Positions 42,113 to 51,055 of a stretch of 64,000 nucleotides of DNA are shown here, one piece after another. The stretch spans positions 62,001-126,000 of the forward strand of contig NZ_QTTN01000004.1 of NCBI RefSeq assembly GCF_003386535.1. Reading direction: 5' to 3'. The position numbers and the translations under genes are program-made. How positions within the stretch are numbered: the first letter of the stretch is position 1; the number at the start of each line of letters is the position of its first letter. This stretch comes from Paenibacillus taihuensis (lineage in GTDB: Bacteria; Bacillota; Bacilli; Paenibacillales; Paenibacillaceae). Below the pieces are notes generated by a model. That model searched no databases, was not told the origin of the DNA, and worked only from the letters and a program-made list of their open reading frames with translations.

Positions 42113-43123
42113 ATGCGCATTAATTATATTGTCAGTTTTAAAAAACAGGTAAGAACCATGGGAGAGGATATTAACTTGAAATCAAGAACTCAGAACGTTA
42201 AATTTAACAAAGCAACGCCCAGTAAGCACAGTACTTTGTTTCGGACTTCGAAAGCACAGTTGTTGGCGAGTGTAAAGAAGTTGAAAAGTAACGAATACAC
42301 CTTTATTGGTATGGGTGATGGTTGGGCAGGAAACGGGCAAGCGAGCAATGCAATATTTGGATCAGTCTTATCTGCTATTCGCAACTTGAAGAAGAAACCT
42401 TTATTTATTTTGCATAACGGAGATGCCGTTTTCACGGGAAGCGATCAGGAATTCAAGACAGGCGGAACTTATTCTGGTGTGCCGGTAAAAAGCTTGCTGC
42501 AACTGATTAAAGATCCAAATAAAGGCGTACCCGATATCCCCTTCTTCATCGTACCCGGCAACCATGAACATACAGGAATAAACGGTCCGCTTACGAACTT
42601 TAGAAAGTATATCGGTCCTGCGCATTTTGGAATCAACCTCCCCAAAATTAAAACCACTATCATCGGTCTGAATAACTCACAGCAGATCGGCACAGACTCG
42701 AATGGGCAAACGATCTACGGTTTTGCGCCAGGTGAGCTGGCTTTTCTAAGAAATCATTTAAAAAAAGCCCAGAAAAATACACTGTTGACGATGCATGTAG
42801 CCCCTAGAATTGGAAAATGGGCAAATCCGCGCTATTTTCAGGATCCAACATCGACCTTTGGTAATGCCAGAGGACAATTGACCCGGTTTCTGTCAACTGT
42901 CCGCGGCAAGGTTCCTCAAGTTCTCATGGGACATGTGCATGCCTTGGATCAATTAACCTTTCAAGGCACGAAGTACACTATTTCTGGGGGAGCCGGTGCG
43001 CCGCTTGTAAAGAAAGGCTTCCTCAAAGGAGCACCAACACCTATCTTCCACATGATCGAGTTCACCGTTAAATGCGGTGTTATCGTAAAACGTCGTGTCA
43101 TTCCAGTCGGTGATACCGCTTAA
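42113..43123 (+). CDS. Calcineurin-like metallophosphoesterase
   Basis: A protein of about 336 residues of the metallophosphoesterase superfamily. Conserved blocks are HNGDAVFTG (metal-bridging Asp), PGNHEHTG (Asn/His), TMHVAPR (His) and GHVHALD (GHxH). The first block, normally DxH, reads IGMGDGW, so the usual His ligand appears to be replaced. There is no signal peptide. Starts at TTG 42101, ATG 42113 and ATG 42158 are all in frame and none has a clear AGGAGG. The substrate is unknown; it may be a phosphodiesterase or purple-acid-phosphatase-like enzyme. Confidence 0.75.
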   Translation: MRINYIVSFKKQVRTMGEDINLKSRTQNVKFNKATPSKHSTLFRTSKAQLLASVKKLKSNEYTFIGMGDGWAGNGQASNAIFGSVLSAIRNLKKKPLFILHNGDAVFTGSDQEFKTGGTYSGVPVKSLLQLIKDPNKGVPDIPFFIVPGNHEHTGINGPLTNFRKYIGPAHFGINLPKIKTTIIGLNNSQQIGTDSNGQTIYGFAPGELAFLRNHLKKAQKNTLLTMHVAPRIGKWANPRYFQDPTSTFGNARGQLTRFLSTVRGKVPQVLMGHVHALDQLTFQGTKYTISGGAGAPLVKKGFLKGAPTPIFHMIEFTVKCGVIVKRRVIPVGDTA

Positions 43124-43547
43124 AGTTCGATAAAGAGGCGGATTCACAACGCCGTACTTTACTTGCATTTCCCTCAGAAAATATGCGAGGCTCAGCCAGT
43201 AGAACAGACAGGTTGTGCAGACGTTCGCTTCTCCGCTTGCAGCCTTCAAGATGCGATTCCCAATATCTCGGAATTGAGATCAAGTTCTTGTCATTTTCGG
43301 AGATGGGATCAAGTTCTTGTCATTTGAGTTTGAATAGAACTTGACCCCATTACATAAAAAAAGCCGCGATTTACGCGGCAATTAGTGAGATAATGTTCTT
43401 GTCACCTGACAATATTGTTGCTTGTCCTCTTACATCATGATGATGCAATATATTGAACTGCTCCAATAGTAATCAACATAAGTATAAAAACAACGATAAA
43501 GCCTATTATGAACTTTGACAAACTGAGAGAATGCGATCTGTTTTGGA
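43124..43547. other. Non-coding region carrying repeat copy 5
   Basis: No gene is supported. About 170 bases are the most complete copy of the dispersed repeat (43253-43421). The remainder is AT-rich. Confidence 0.6.
43253..43421. repeat. Dispersed non-coding repeat, copy 5 (most complete)
   Basis: Order of blocks: CGATTCCC, CTCGGAATTGAGATCAAG TTCTTGTCATTTTCGG, GGGATCAAGTTCTTGTCATT, GAACTTGACCCCATTA in inverse sense, a CCGCG/CGCGG hairpin preceded by A7, and GTTCTTGTCACCTGACA. It joins the left-type blocks (copies 1-3) to the right-type block (copies 3 and 4), which suggests the two ends of a deleted mobile element. Confidence 0.65.
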
Positions 43548-44090
43548 TTATTCTTGGATCCTTACAGCTACTTTTCCACTCGCCTTTCCGTCTTCCATAA
43601 GCTTGAAGGCTTCGTTCACCTGTTCGAATGTAAACCGATTCGGATCCAAGTTTACTTTTAACTCTCCCAATTCAGCCAGATTGGCAGCCGCCTCCATAAT
43701 AACACCGTGATGGGCTCTACCTTTCCCTGTTAGCAGCGGCAACAGCGTGAAAAGTACCTGCAGGCTGTTATGAAAATCAACGGCAGTGCAGCTGTCTCCT
43801 CCATTGTCAAATTAACCGGCTTCTTAGCCAAAAGGTCTGCGTCACATGCGGCATACTCGGCAAGTGAACCCTGCACCTCACCGATTCCCCCAGCCATTCC
43901 GTATACTTCGTCATCTAGCTTAAACTTTTGGACACTGCTGCCAGCTGCCTCCACCACACCTGCAAGGTCAATTCCAAGAATCGCTGGTACCTGCCTTTTA
44001 GCGTGAGCAGCTTGACCAACACGAATTTTTGAATCCAGCGGGTTGATCCCGCTTGCTTTAATTTTGTTTTGGAAGACTACTGTTCTAGGT
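43548..44090 (-). pseudogene. Quinone oxidoreductase-like (MDR) gene, internally deleted
   Basis: The N-terminal piece (KIKASGINPLDSKIRVGQAAH, ILGIDLAGVVEAAGS, YGMAGGIGEVQGSLAEYA, ALPLIFITA) is followed, after a frame change, by the extreme C-terminus (FTLLPLLTGKGRAHHG, FTFEQVNEAFKLMEDGKASGKVAV). The nucleotide-binding middle, about 155 residues when compared with the intact paralogue at 51056-52051, is gone. The first 30 or so residues are also replaced by sequence adjoining the NTF2-like gene. The gene is inactive. Confidence 0.88.
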
Positions 44091-44418
44091 CGCACTTTAG
44101 TTTTTCAATCAGGCCATTATTTAGAAAGAACTTATACAGACCGATAACTTCGTTACCAGCAAAATCTCCTTTAAACAGAACCCGCATATCGACGACAACG
44201 TCGTTGACAATGAATTCTATGATATCCGTATGAGTGTTCGTGCCAACGAAATAAGTTACAAAATAGTCTACTATCTCCTTCTTGCCTACAAGATCCCATC
44301 CTAAAGAATCTTCTTCAATCCGCCCATTATTGGAGAACGTTCTAGCATACCTCTCGACATCGTGTCGGTTCGAAGCGTCTAAGTATTCCACTACAACCGC
44401 TGGTAAAACCTGTGTCAT
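44077..44418 (-). CDS. NTF2/SnoaL-like protein
   Basis: A 113-residue protein of the nuclear transport factor 2-like (SnoaL) fold: helix VLPAVVVEYLDASNRHDVERYARTF, then WDLVGKKEIVDYFVTYF and beta strands (VVDMRVLFKGDFAGNEVIGLYKFFLNNGLIEKL). The ATG at 44418 overlaps the stop of the upstream WYL regulator gene (TAATG), with AAGGGGG at good spacing, so the two are translationally coupled. Its 3' end overlaps the truncated MDR remnant. It may bind or isomerise a small ligand; function unknown. Confidence 0.75.
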   Translation of the reverse strand: MTQVLPAVVVEYLDASNRHDVERYARTFSNNGRIEEDSLGWDLVGKKEIVDYFVTYFVGTNTHTDIIEFIVNDVVVDMRVLFKGDFAGNEVIGLYKFFLNNGLIEKLKCDLEQ

Positions 44419-45374
44419 TACAATTCCCCCTTCATATCGGCACAAGTAGGGTCGCTGCCCTCTTTAGCTGTCCCTAACCTAAATCTCATCATATCTAGCT
44501 GACTCATCAAGCTGGTTCTCACACGCTTAGGCTCAACATCTTCCAGCAGATCGCCGAAGGAAAGCAAGTAGTTGTTTAGCCATGCTCCCTCCGGAAGCTC
44601 GACTGATACCGTGTAGGAACTATCATCATTCACAGTAATTGCTGCCGCGTCAAATTCGTCATACACCCGATATGCTCCTTTGGGAGATAACTTTATCGTC
44701 ACCTGAACCGATTCTAGAATGGCATGCTCTTCCGCCAACTCGATAGCCGCTGCATATGGTTTCGGTTTAAAGTGGCTGTCCATGACGATGACATCTTTCA
44801 TCCGACTTATTTTGAATACACGGTGGCCATCGCTCTCCAAACAATAGGCTGCCAAGTACCATGATTTGCTTTTGAATAGAAGCTGAACTGGCTCCGCGCT
44901 CCGGAGACTCTCACGGCCGGCACTGTTATAGTACCGGAATTTAATTAATCTACAATCGGCAATCGCTTGGCGGAGCTGCGCAAAAAGTTGCCGCCTCTGC
45001 TCTTCGCTTCCCCATGGCGAAAAGTCGACTTCAAGCCATTGGCTTCCCTCTTTTTTAAACAACAGTCCCATTTTATGCAGTACAGCATGAATCTCCGGAT
45101 AATCCGCAGCCGCAAGACTTTGAAGCGCAGCCAGCACATCTTCTTGCTCCCTATCGGTTAACATAGAAGCGTGAAAGGAATAGCCTTCTAACAGCGAGAT
45201 GCCTCCACCTTTGCCTTTGCTTGCGTACACCGGAATGCCGGCGGCACTCAGTGCATCGATATCCCGGTAGATCGTACGAGGGGATACCTCGAAATGCTCG
45301 GCTAATTCGCCGGCGGTTACCGTTTTCTTGTTCAAGAGCATATACAAAATCTCAAAAAGTCGGCTCACCGCCAT
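44418..45374 (-). CDS. YafY-type HTH/WYL transcriptional regulator
   Basis: A 318-residue regulator. The N-terminal HTH_11 domain (LFEILYMLLNKKTVTAGELAEHFEVSPRTIYRDIDALSAAGIPV) is followed by a WYL ligand-sensing domain (about 135-215, with KFRYYNSAG and KSWYLAAYCLESDGHRVFKISRM) and the WCX C-terminal extension. AGGTGA precedes the ATG. It probably regulates the coupled NTF2-like gene or the nearby dehydrogenase genes. Confidence 0.88.
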   Translation of the reverse strand: MAVSRLFEILYMLLNKKTVTAGELAEHFEVSPRTIYRDIDALSAAGIPVYASKGKGGGISLLEGYSFHASMLTDREQEDVLAALQSLAAADYPEIHAVLHKMGLLFKKEGSQWLEVDFSPWGSEEQRRQLFAQLRQAIADCRLIKFRYYNSAGRESLRSAEPVQLLFKSKSWYLAAYCLESDGHRVFKISRMKDVIVMDSHFKPKPYAAAIELAEEHAILESVQVTIKLSPKGAYRVYDEFDAAAITVNDDSSYTVSVELPEGAWLNNYLLSFGDLLEDVEPKRVRTSLMSQLDMMRFRLGTAKEGSDPTCADMKGEL

Positions 45375-45438
45375 TGCATTTCACCTCGTAACTTGTCTAA
45401 GTTCATGCCATCTATGTCTAAATGTGATCTCCTCTCCG

Positions 45439-46182
45439 TTAGGAAGGCTGCACAGTTGGTCGAACAATCATCTCATTGATACTCGTATCGGCAGGTTCGT
45501 TAATCGCAAACGCAATCGCTCTGGCAATGCTGTCAGGCGAAATGGCAAAGTGGCTCATTTGATCAACCCAGCCCTTAATTTCATTATTGCTAATAGACTC
45601 AGTCAACTCCGAAGACGTAACTCCCGGCGAAACGATCGTCGTACGAATATTGGAGGTGGGTCCTTCTTCTTGACGAAGTCCTTCGGAAATAGCTCTGACG
45701 GCAAACTTTGTACCGCTGTATACAGCAGCCGTTGGATCTACCCTGTAACCAGAGACAGAAGATATTGTAATGACGTGTCCCGACTTTTGCTCTCTCATCT
45801 TAGGCAGCACTGCAGCGATCCCGTAGAGAACTCCCTTAATATTGACGTCAACCATTTTATCCCATTCCTCAATTTTCAATTCATGCAGAAACGAAAGCGG
45901 CATGATTCCCGCATTATTAATTAGAACATCGATTTGACCGTATTCCTGCACCGCATAATCGGCAAGCTTGCGCATGTCCCCTGCAGATGCGACATCAGTT
46001 GTAACGTATACAGCGCTACCACCACTTTGTTGTATATTCGCGACAATCTCCTTTAACCGATCTTCTCTTCTCGCTGCCAACACAACTTTTGCTCCGTATT
46101 TTGCCAGCAAAAGTGCCGTAGCTTGCCCGATGCCGCTCGATGCTCCAGTAATAATAACGACTTTAGATTGGATGTTTTCCAT
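45439..46182 (-). CDS. Short-chain dehydrogenase/reductase
   Basis: A 247-residue classical SDR. The cofactor motif is TGASSGIG (residues 12-19), NNAG lies near 86, and the catalytic Ser/Tyr/Lys are in ISSVSGYRV and YSGTKFA. GAGGAG precedes ATG 46182; the frame continues upstream to 46260 without a better start. Basic residues after the first strand (AARREDR) suggest NADP use. Substrate unknown; similar Bacillus enzymes act on aldehydes or ketones. Confidence 0.88.
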   Translation of the reverse strand: MENIQSKVVIITGASSGIGQATALLLAKYGAKVVLAARREDRLKEIVANIQQSGGSAVYVTTDVASAGDMRKLADYAVQEYGQIDVLINNAGIMPLSFLHELKIEEWDKMVDVNIKGVLYGIAAVLPKMREQKSGHVITISSVSGYRVDPTAAVYSGTKFAVRAISEGLRQEEGPTSNIRTTIVSPGVTSSELTESISNNEIKGWVDQMSHFAISPDSIARAIAFAINEPADTSINEMIVRPTVQPS

Positions 46183-46340
46183 TATATTTCTCCTCATTTC
46201 AATGTTAAACTGCGTATTCTCCGCAATCACACAGCTAGCATAACCTTTATAATCAGACAACTGTGTGTCATATTATAAATTCGTATAGGTGTATATAAAT
46301 GGAAATCAGAGAGGGCTATTTCGAGCTTTCTCTCAATTAT

Positions 46341-47171
46341 TCATACAAAAAAATAGCCATCGCATGGATGGGGCACCGCATCGGCTTCAAGCTTCTGAAT
46401 TCTTCCTTGTTCATCATGGACCGTAACAATCGCGCACGCTTCATTATCATTAATTTGACCCGAATCGGCTCGAAACAAGAAAACGAATGCCCCTGGGTTC
46501 CAACACGCTTTTAATGGATTCGCGTATATCCTCATCCTCTTGCTTTAATATTGTTGCTCCCCTCTCGATGACGGTCACTTCCGTTCCGAAGTTGGCGTAC
46601 ATGGAAGCGCATTCCAAGCCGATAAAGCCGCTTCCGACAATGACCAGTCGGCGAGGCAACTTATTCAGGCCAAGCAATGTCGTACTGCTGTATATGCGGC
46701 TGCTGCCACCTTCCACGGTCGGCATAACAGGTACAGCACCGGTGTTGATAAAGATCTGTATCGCTTTTATCGTGATTGATTCTTCCCCCTCCCCCTTCAC
46801 GAGAACTTCGTGAGGCGATAAGAAAGAAGCTTGACCGTTAATGAGTTGAATATCTGACGTATTGCTTAGATTAGTTTGATGTTTGCTGCGCAAACTCGAT
46901 ACTAATTCCTCTTTGAAATTCCAAGCTTCTTCATAGGCTCTCGCTTTCTCGGCAAATTCGCTGATTCCTCTGGCAGCGATCATCTCGGCTGAGTGAATAA
47001 GTGATTTCGTTGGAATGCAGCCAATATTAATGCAAGTACCTCCGTACATTGCTGATGATTGCTCGACCACGGTTACTTGCCAGCCTTTTTTCGCGAGATA
47101 GGGAGCAAGTGTTTTGCCACCTTTCCAAACCCTATTATTAATGCATCCGTTTCTGATTGTATCATTCGCAT
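46341..47171 (-). pseudogene. Pyridine nucleotide-disulfide oxidoreductase, disrupted
   Basis: The gene opens as MIQSETDALIIGFGK, shifts frame in a G run near 47120 and continues as GGKTLAPYLAKKGW, GGTCINIGCIPTKSL (redox-active disulfide), then the NAD-binding domain (LPRRLVIVGSGFIGLECA). A second shift near 46490 leads to DEQGRIQKLEADAV, after which the frame is lost before the ATGR motif. The C-terminal dimerisation domain is absent. It resembles mercuric reductase or YkgC-like flavoproteins. Inactive. Confidence 0.82.
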
Positions 47172-47213
47172 GACCTCTCAATTCTTAGTAATCTCCGTCC
47201 GTTCATTGCAAGA

Positions 47214-48326
47214 TCAAGGCGCTGAAAGCTTGCCTCTCGACTTTCTCAACAAGCCAACGATAAGCAAAAGCAGTGGAATTCCGACAATGAAGATCGGCAG
47301 TACGAATTCTTTCCAGAATACCGGGAATTTTACTTGCGATTCCACCAAGTTTCTCGGTGCCATGGCAATGAGGAAAAAAATCGCGGCTGCCACCCCAACC
47401 ATACGCTTCCATTTCGAAATTCGGAACAGTTTGGCTGTTCCATAACTGGTTATGAACAAGTACAGAGACAATTTAATGAAGATGCTGAGAATCACAACGA
47501 TGACAGCCAGTACATCAATATTCTGAATAAACTCCATAACCGATACATATTGTACGACCGAATAGACCGGATAAATTAAGTATGCCGGCAATACAGGACC
47601 AAGGACCATGCAAATGCTAAGAGACATCACGACGAGTAGGATGCCTGCCATAGCAACTCCGCCAGTCGCTGCGGTAATCGTTCTCTGCCCTGGAGAGACG
47701 AACCCTATCAACATGAGAACCATCACTGATTCCCCTAAGAATGAGAACACGCTAATGCTTCCTTGAGTAATTCCAACAAGTCCTTGCATAGGCACCAGTG
47801 GAGTTAACCTAAATAGATGGAAGTCTTTAGACAAGAATACGGTAATCAACAGAATCGTCCCAACGATGAAAGGGCCGATAATCTCGCTGCAACGACCTAA
47901 GGTTTGAATTCCCCCTGTAACGCAGAAGAGCATGACGGCAATCATCATGAGCATCACCGCCCAAGTCGGCGTTTTAGAAAACAAAGACATATTCACGAAA
48001 TCCGAATACTCCCGAAGAATGATCCCTCCTACGGCAAACCATACCGCGAGATATGATCCTAATAGCAAATTGCCGAACCATTTTCCAGCAATAACAGGAG
48101 CAAACTCGGCAAAAGTTTGACCGGGAAACAGGACGGAGAGTTTGGCCGCAACGTAGGTTACACCGAGACTTAAAATAACGGCAAGGGTAATGGACATCCA
48201 AGCGGCTTGTCCGCTCTTCTTAAAGGCGTCGCTAATCGTCAATAAAGCAGTCATGCCGATTTCCATTATTGTTATCAGCCAAAATAATTGATTCGTCGAA
48301 AGCTTCATGCTGACCCCAACTTTCAT
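47214..48326 (-). CDS. GerB-family germination receptor permease
   Basis: A 370-residue permease subunit of receptor 3, with about 10 helices. Its ATG at 48326 overlaps the stop of the C gene (ATGA); an alternative ATG at 48308 has GGGGT upstream. It contains the family's SDAFKKSGQAAWMSI and FPGQTFAEFAPVIAG elements. It is the last gene of the A-C-B operon. No small D-type gene is evident downstream. Confidence 0.92.
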   Translation of the reverse strand: MKVGVSMKLSTNQLFWLITIMEIGMTALLTISDAFKKSGQAAWMSITLAVILSLGVTYVAAKLSVLFPGQTFAEFAPVIAGKWFGNLLLGSYLAVWFAVGGIILREYSDFVNMSLFSKTPTWAVMLMMIAVMLFCVTGGIQTLGRCSEIIGPFIVGTILLITVFLSKDFHLFRLTPLVPMQGLVGITQGSISVFSFLGESVMVLMLIGFVSPGQRTITAATGGVAMAGILLVVMSLSICMVLGPVLPAYLIYPVYSVVQYVSVMEFIQNIDVLAVIVVILSIFIKLSLYLFITSYGTAKLFRISKWKRMVGVAAAIFFLIAMAPRNLVESQVKFPVFWKEFVLPIFIVGIPLLLLIVGLLRKSRGKLSAP

Positions 48327-49480
48327 TTTACGTGCACCGGTGATCCTTGCAGTCCGATCCGTTTAATTTCAAGTTTTGGATGGATGATGATTTCGGAATC
48401 CACGAAATTGGAATCCCATTTATCTCTGTTCCTTTTCCAGTAATGGGGATGCTGCCGATATACGGTTTCTCCGATGCCGAGCACATCCGCTTTGAGCGTT
48501 TTCTGCACCTTATGAATGAGCTGCATCATTTCTTTATTGATCTCTTGATTGAAGAGTCGCTGCAATTGCATAAGATTCGATTCATCAGTCAAATCAAGGG
48601 GCGAATCGTTCTCCTTCACAGTGATTTGCCCTTTAATCGTAATCTCTGTCTTGACGCTTCCTGACTTTAACAGCGTGGTTTGCATTTTACTCTTTGGATT
48701 TGAAATAAACCCGGTTACCGGACCAGGGGCTTCGACTGTTAGAACAGAGCTATCGATTAATCCTACGATCCACCCTCTGTTGTGCGATTCGTCGTAATCT
48801 AAGTATCCGAGCAGTTTATGACCATGACTGAACACGGCGCGCCCATAGAAGGTCATCGTCGGTATGCCGAGCTCTGGCTTGATCACCATCTTCACAACCG
48901 GAAGCGTGGGGTAGCTTCCTTCCCCTCTGGAAGCGATCAGATACTCCACCAAGGAAGTCCCCACTTCACCTCCGGCTGCTTGATGAATCTTAATCGGAGC
49001 CATTGCGGGCATTTTCTCAAGAGGGTACTTGATCTTCATTATCTCGAGCGCCGTGCCGTCTTTAACAATCCATAAATCAGTCCGGATCCGGCTTTTCGGA
49101 TCGCGGGTATAGGAATCCAAGATCTCGGATATTCCATCGCGAGCAAGCGCCTCCCCGATGAAAAGATTACCCCTGTGCGCGCGGGTCATTGATCGGGACA
49201 AATACTTCTGCATCTCTTGGATTGCATCATAAACATTTTTGCCTCGGCTCGTTTCCAGGAAATAATCCGATTTCGACGACTCCTGTCCTTCGGCCGCCTT
49301 CGCAGGGATTAACATCTGAGCGCTGATGAGATAGCATTCACGCTTTTCACGGTCCAAATCAATGCCGCCGGCCAAATCAAATAGTTGATCATTCAATTCT
49401 TTGCGATCCCAGCATCCGCACAGCAAGGAGACGAATATGAGCATGATAATGAACGTTTTTTTTGCTTTACGCTTCATCAC
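48323..49480 (-). CDS. GerC-family germination receptor lipoprotein
   Basis: A 385-residue C subunit of receptor 3. The signal peptide ends in LCGC, followed by the highly typical WDRKELND. Other Ger(x)C signatures are LISAQMLIPA, RSMTRAHRGNLFIGEALARDGI and the C-terminal EINKEMMQLIHKVQKTLKADVLGIGE. It overlaps the end of the A gene by 14 bases. Intact. Confidence 0.93.
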   Translation of the reverse strand: MMKRKAKKTFIIMLIFVSLLCGCWDRKELNDQLFDLAGGIDLDREKRECYLISAQMLIPAKAAEGQESSKSDYFLETSRGKNVYDAIQEMQKYLSRSMTRAHRGNLFIGEALARDGISEILDSYTRDPKSRIRTDLWIVKDGTALEIMKIKYPLEKMPAMAPIKIHQAAGGEVGTSLVEYLIASRGEGSYPTLPVVKMVIKPELGIPTMTFYGRAVFSHGHKLLGYLDYDESHNRGWIVGLIDSSVLTVEAPGPVTGFISNPKSKMQTTLLKSGSVKTEITIKGQITVKENDSPLDLTDESNLMQLQRLFNQEINKEMMQLIHKVQKTLKADVLGIGETVYRQHPHYWKRNRDKWDSNFVDSEIIIHPKLEIKRIGLQGSPVHVK

Positions 49481-50933
49481 CTATCTTCCCCCTGAGCCTT
49501 GCAAATAGGTTTCGAAACCGTTTGGATTCGAGCTTTGGCGGTCTAATAAACACCTCTTTTATTCCTTCAGGACGCAAAGGTGAGACTGGCGACAGATATG
49601 GCACACCGAACGTTTCCAGTCGGGCCAGATGAACAAGCAGCGCGATTGTACCCATGGTAACTCCGTACAATCCAAACATGCCCGAAAGAATAAGCATTGG
49701 AAACTTCAATATTCGGAATGCTATGCTCATGTTGTACCGAGGAATAGCAAAAGAAGCAATTCCTGTCATGGAAACGACAATAACCATCGGAGCGGATACG
49801 ATTCCGGCTTGAACTGCGGCTTGACCGATAACCAGAGCGCCAACGATGCTAACCGCGGAACCTGTTGCCTTAGGCAAGCGAATACCCGCTTCTCGAAGCC
49901 CTTCAAACATAAATTCAATCAACAGTGCTTCAATGACGCTAGGAAAAGGTACTCCTTCCCGTGCAGCGGTGAGACTGAATAGAAAGTTAGTCGGCATCAA
50001 CTGGGAATGAAAAGTCGTGATAGCCACAAATAGCGAGGGCAGATACAGGGAGATCGCGAACAGAATCAACCTTGTCCATCTCATAAGGGAAGCGAAAATA
50101 AATCGCTCATAATAATCCTCTGCCGATTGAAAGGTCGTCCAGAAGGTCATCGGAACGATAAGCGCATTAGGAGTCCCGTCCGTTAGTACGGCAACCTTGC
50201 CTTCGAACAAATTTGCGCTTACGATATCAGGCCGCTCCGTAACTTGCATTTGCGGAAATGGAGAAAATGAGACGTCTTCGATCATTTCTTCTATGTATCC
50301 AGATTCCAAAATAGCAGTTGTTCGAATGCGGGCAATCCGTTCCTTGACTTGACTCAAGACTAATTCATCAACGATACCCTCTAGATAAACGATAATTAGC
50401 TTTGTTCTCGATATTGAGCCGACTGTGATTGGTTCTAGCTTGAGTTTCGTCGATTGTATCCTTTTGCGAATTAGAATGACATTGACTTCGATCTGTTCCG
50501 TAAAGCTGTCCCTGGGACCGCGAATCGTCTGTTCGAATGCCGGTTCCTGAATCGTTCGTCCATTCTTGGCCTTCAAGTCTAGGAAATAGCAGTCTGGACG
50601 TCCTTCCATAAATAAGACGGATTGTCCTTGAAGCAACCCCTCAACCGCTTCCTGTATGGACTCCGTTGTATCGCTTGAGGCAACCGTTGATAAATGAATA
50701 TCCGTAAATAAGCTGTTCCACTGACTGGGAGTGTCGGGACGAAACAGTTCATTATTTATCTTGTCCGTGTCAGCCAGACCAGCGATATAAACAAGCAATG
50801 CCGCTGGAGCGTCGGACGGAAAGAACGGCCGGAATGTGATATCGAAACAATTATTGAACAAGCTCCTCAGAATCCGTTCGTTCTCCGCCAACCGCTGGCT
50901 AATTTTTCGATCCTTAGCTAGAACATCATCCAA
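49467..50933 (-). CDS. GerA-family spore germination receptor A subunit
   Basis: A 488-residue A subunit of receptor 3. The soluble domain carries IRGPRDSFTEQIEVNVILIRKRI, the ERPDIVSANLFEGKVAV and SAEDYYERF elements follow, and the membrane domain ends in YLSPVSPLR. The start is TTG 50933, with GAGGTG about 8 bases upstream. It is more similar to the A subunit at 16016 than to that at 24, and both share the A-C-B gene order, so operons 2 and 3 are probably duplicates. Confidence 0.93.
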   Translation of the reverse strand: MDDVLAKDRKISQRLAENERILRSLFNNCFDITFRPFFPSDAPAALLVYIAGLADTDKINNELFRPDTPSQWNSLFTDIHLSTVASSDTTESIQEAVEGLLQGQSVLFMEGRPDCYFLDLKAKNGRTIQEPAFEQTIRGPRDSFTEQIEVNVILIRKRIQSTKLKLEPITVGSISRTKLIIVYLEGIVDELVLSQVKERIARIRTTAILESGYIEEMIEDVSFSPFPQMQVTERPDIVSANLFEGKVAVLTDGTPNALIVPMTFWTTFQSAEDYYERFIFASLMRWTRLILFAISLYLPSLFVAITTFHSQLMPTNFLFSLTAAREGVPFPSVIEALLIEFMFEGLREAGIRLPKATGSAVSIVGALVIGQAAVQAGIVSAPMVIVVSMTGIASFAIPRYNMSIAFRILKFPMLILSGMFGLYGVTMGTIALLVHLARLETFGVPYLSPVSPLRPEGIKEVFIRPPKLESKRFRNLFARLRGKIGDEA

Positions 50934-51007
50934 TATGTCTACACCTCACATCATCGAACGACAATAGCTTCTCACCCCAAAATCAAAACTATACCCAATA
51001 ATAAACA

Positions 51008-51041
51008 AAGTGCTGCCCTTACATATGAACGGGCAGCACTT
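51008..51041 (-). terminator. Terminator of the quinone oxidoreductase-like gene
   Basis: AAGTGCTGCCC pairs perfectly with GGGCAGCACTT around a 12-base loop, followed on the minus strand by TGTTTATT. Confidence 0.75.
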
Positions 51042-51055
51042 CAGAAATTAGCACA

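Noticed and set aside
45328-45924. 198-codon plus-strand frame opposite the dehydrogenase
   Set aside because: Antisense shadow; Arg/Ser/Asn-rich with no signals.
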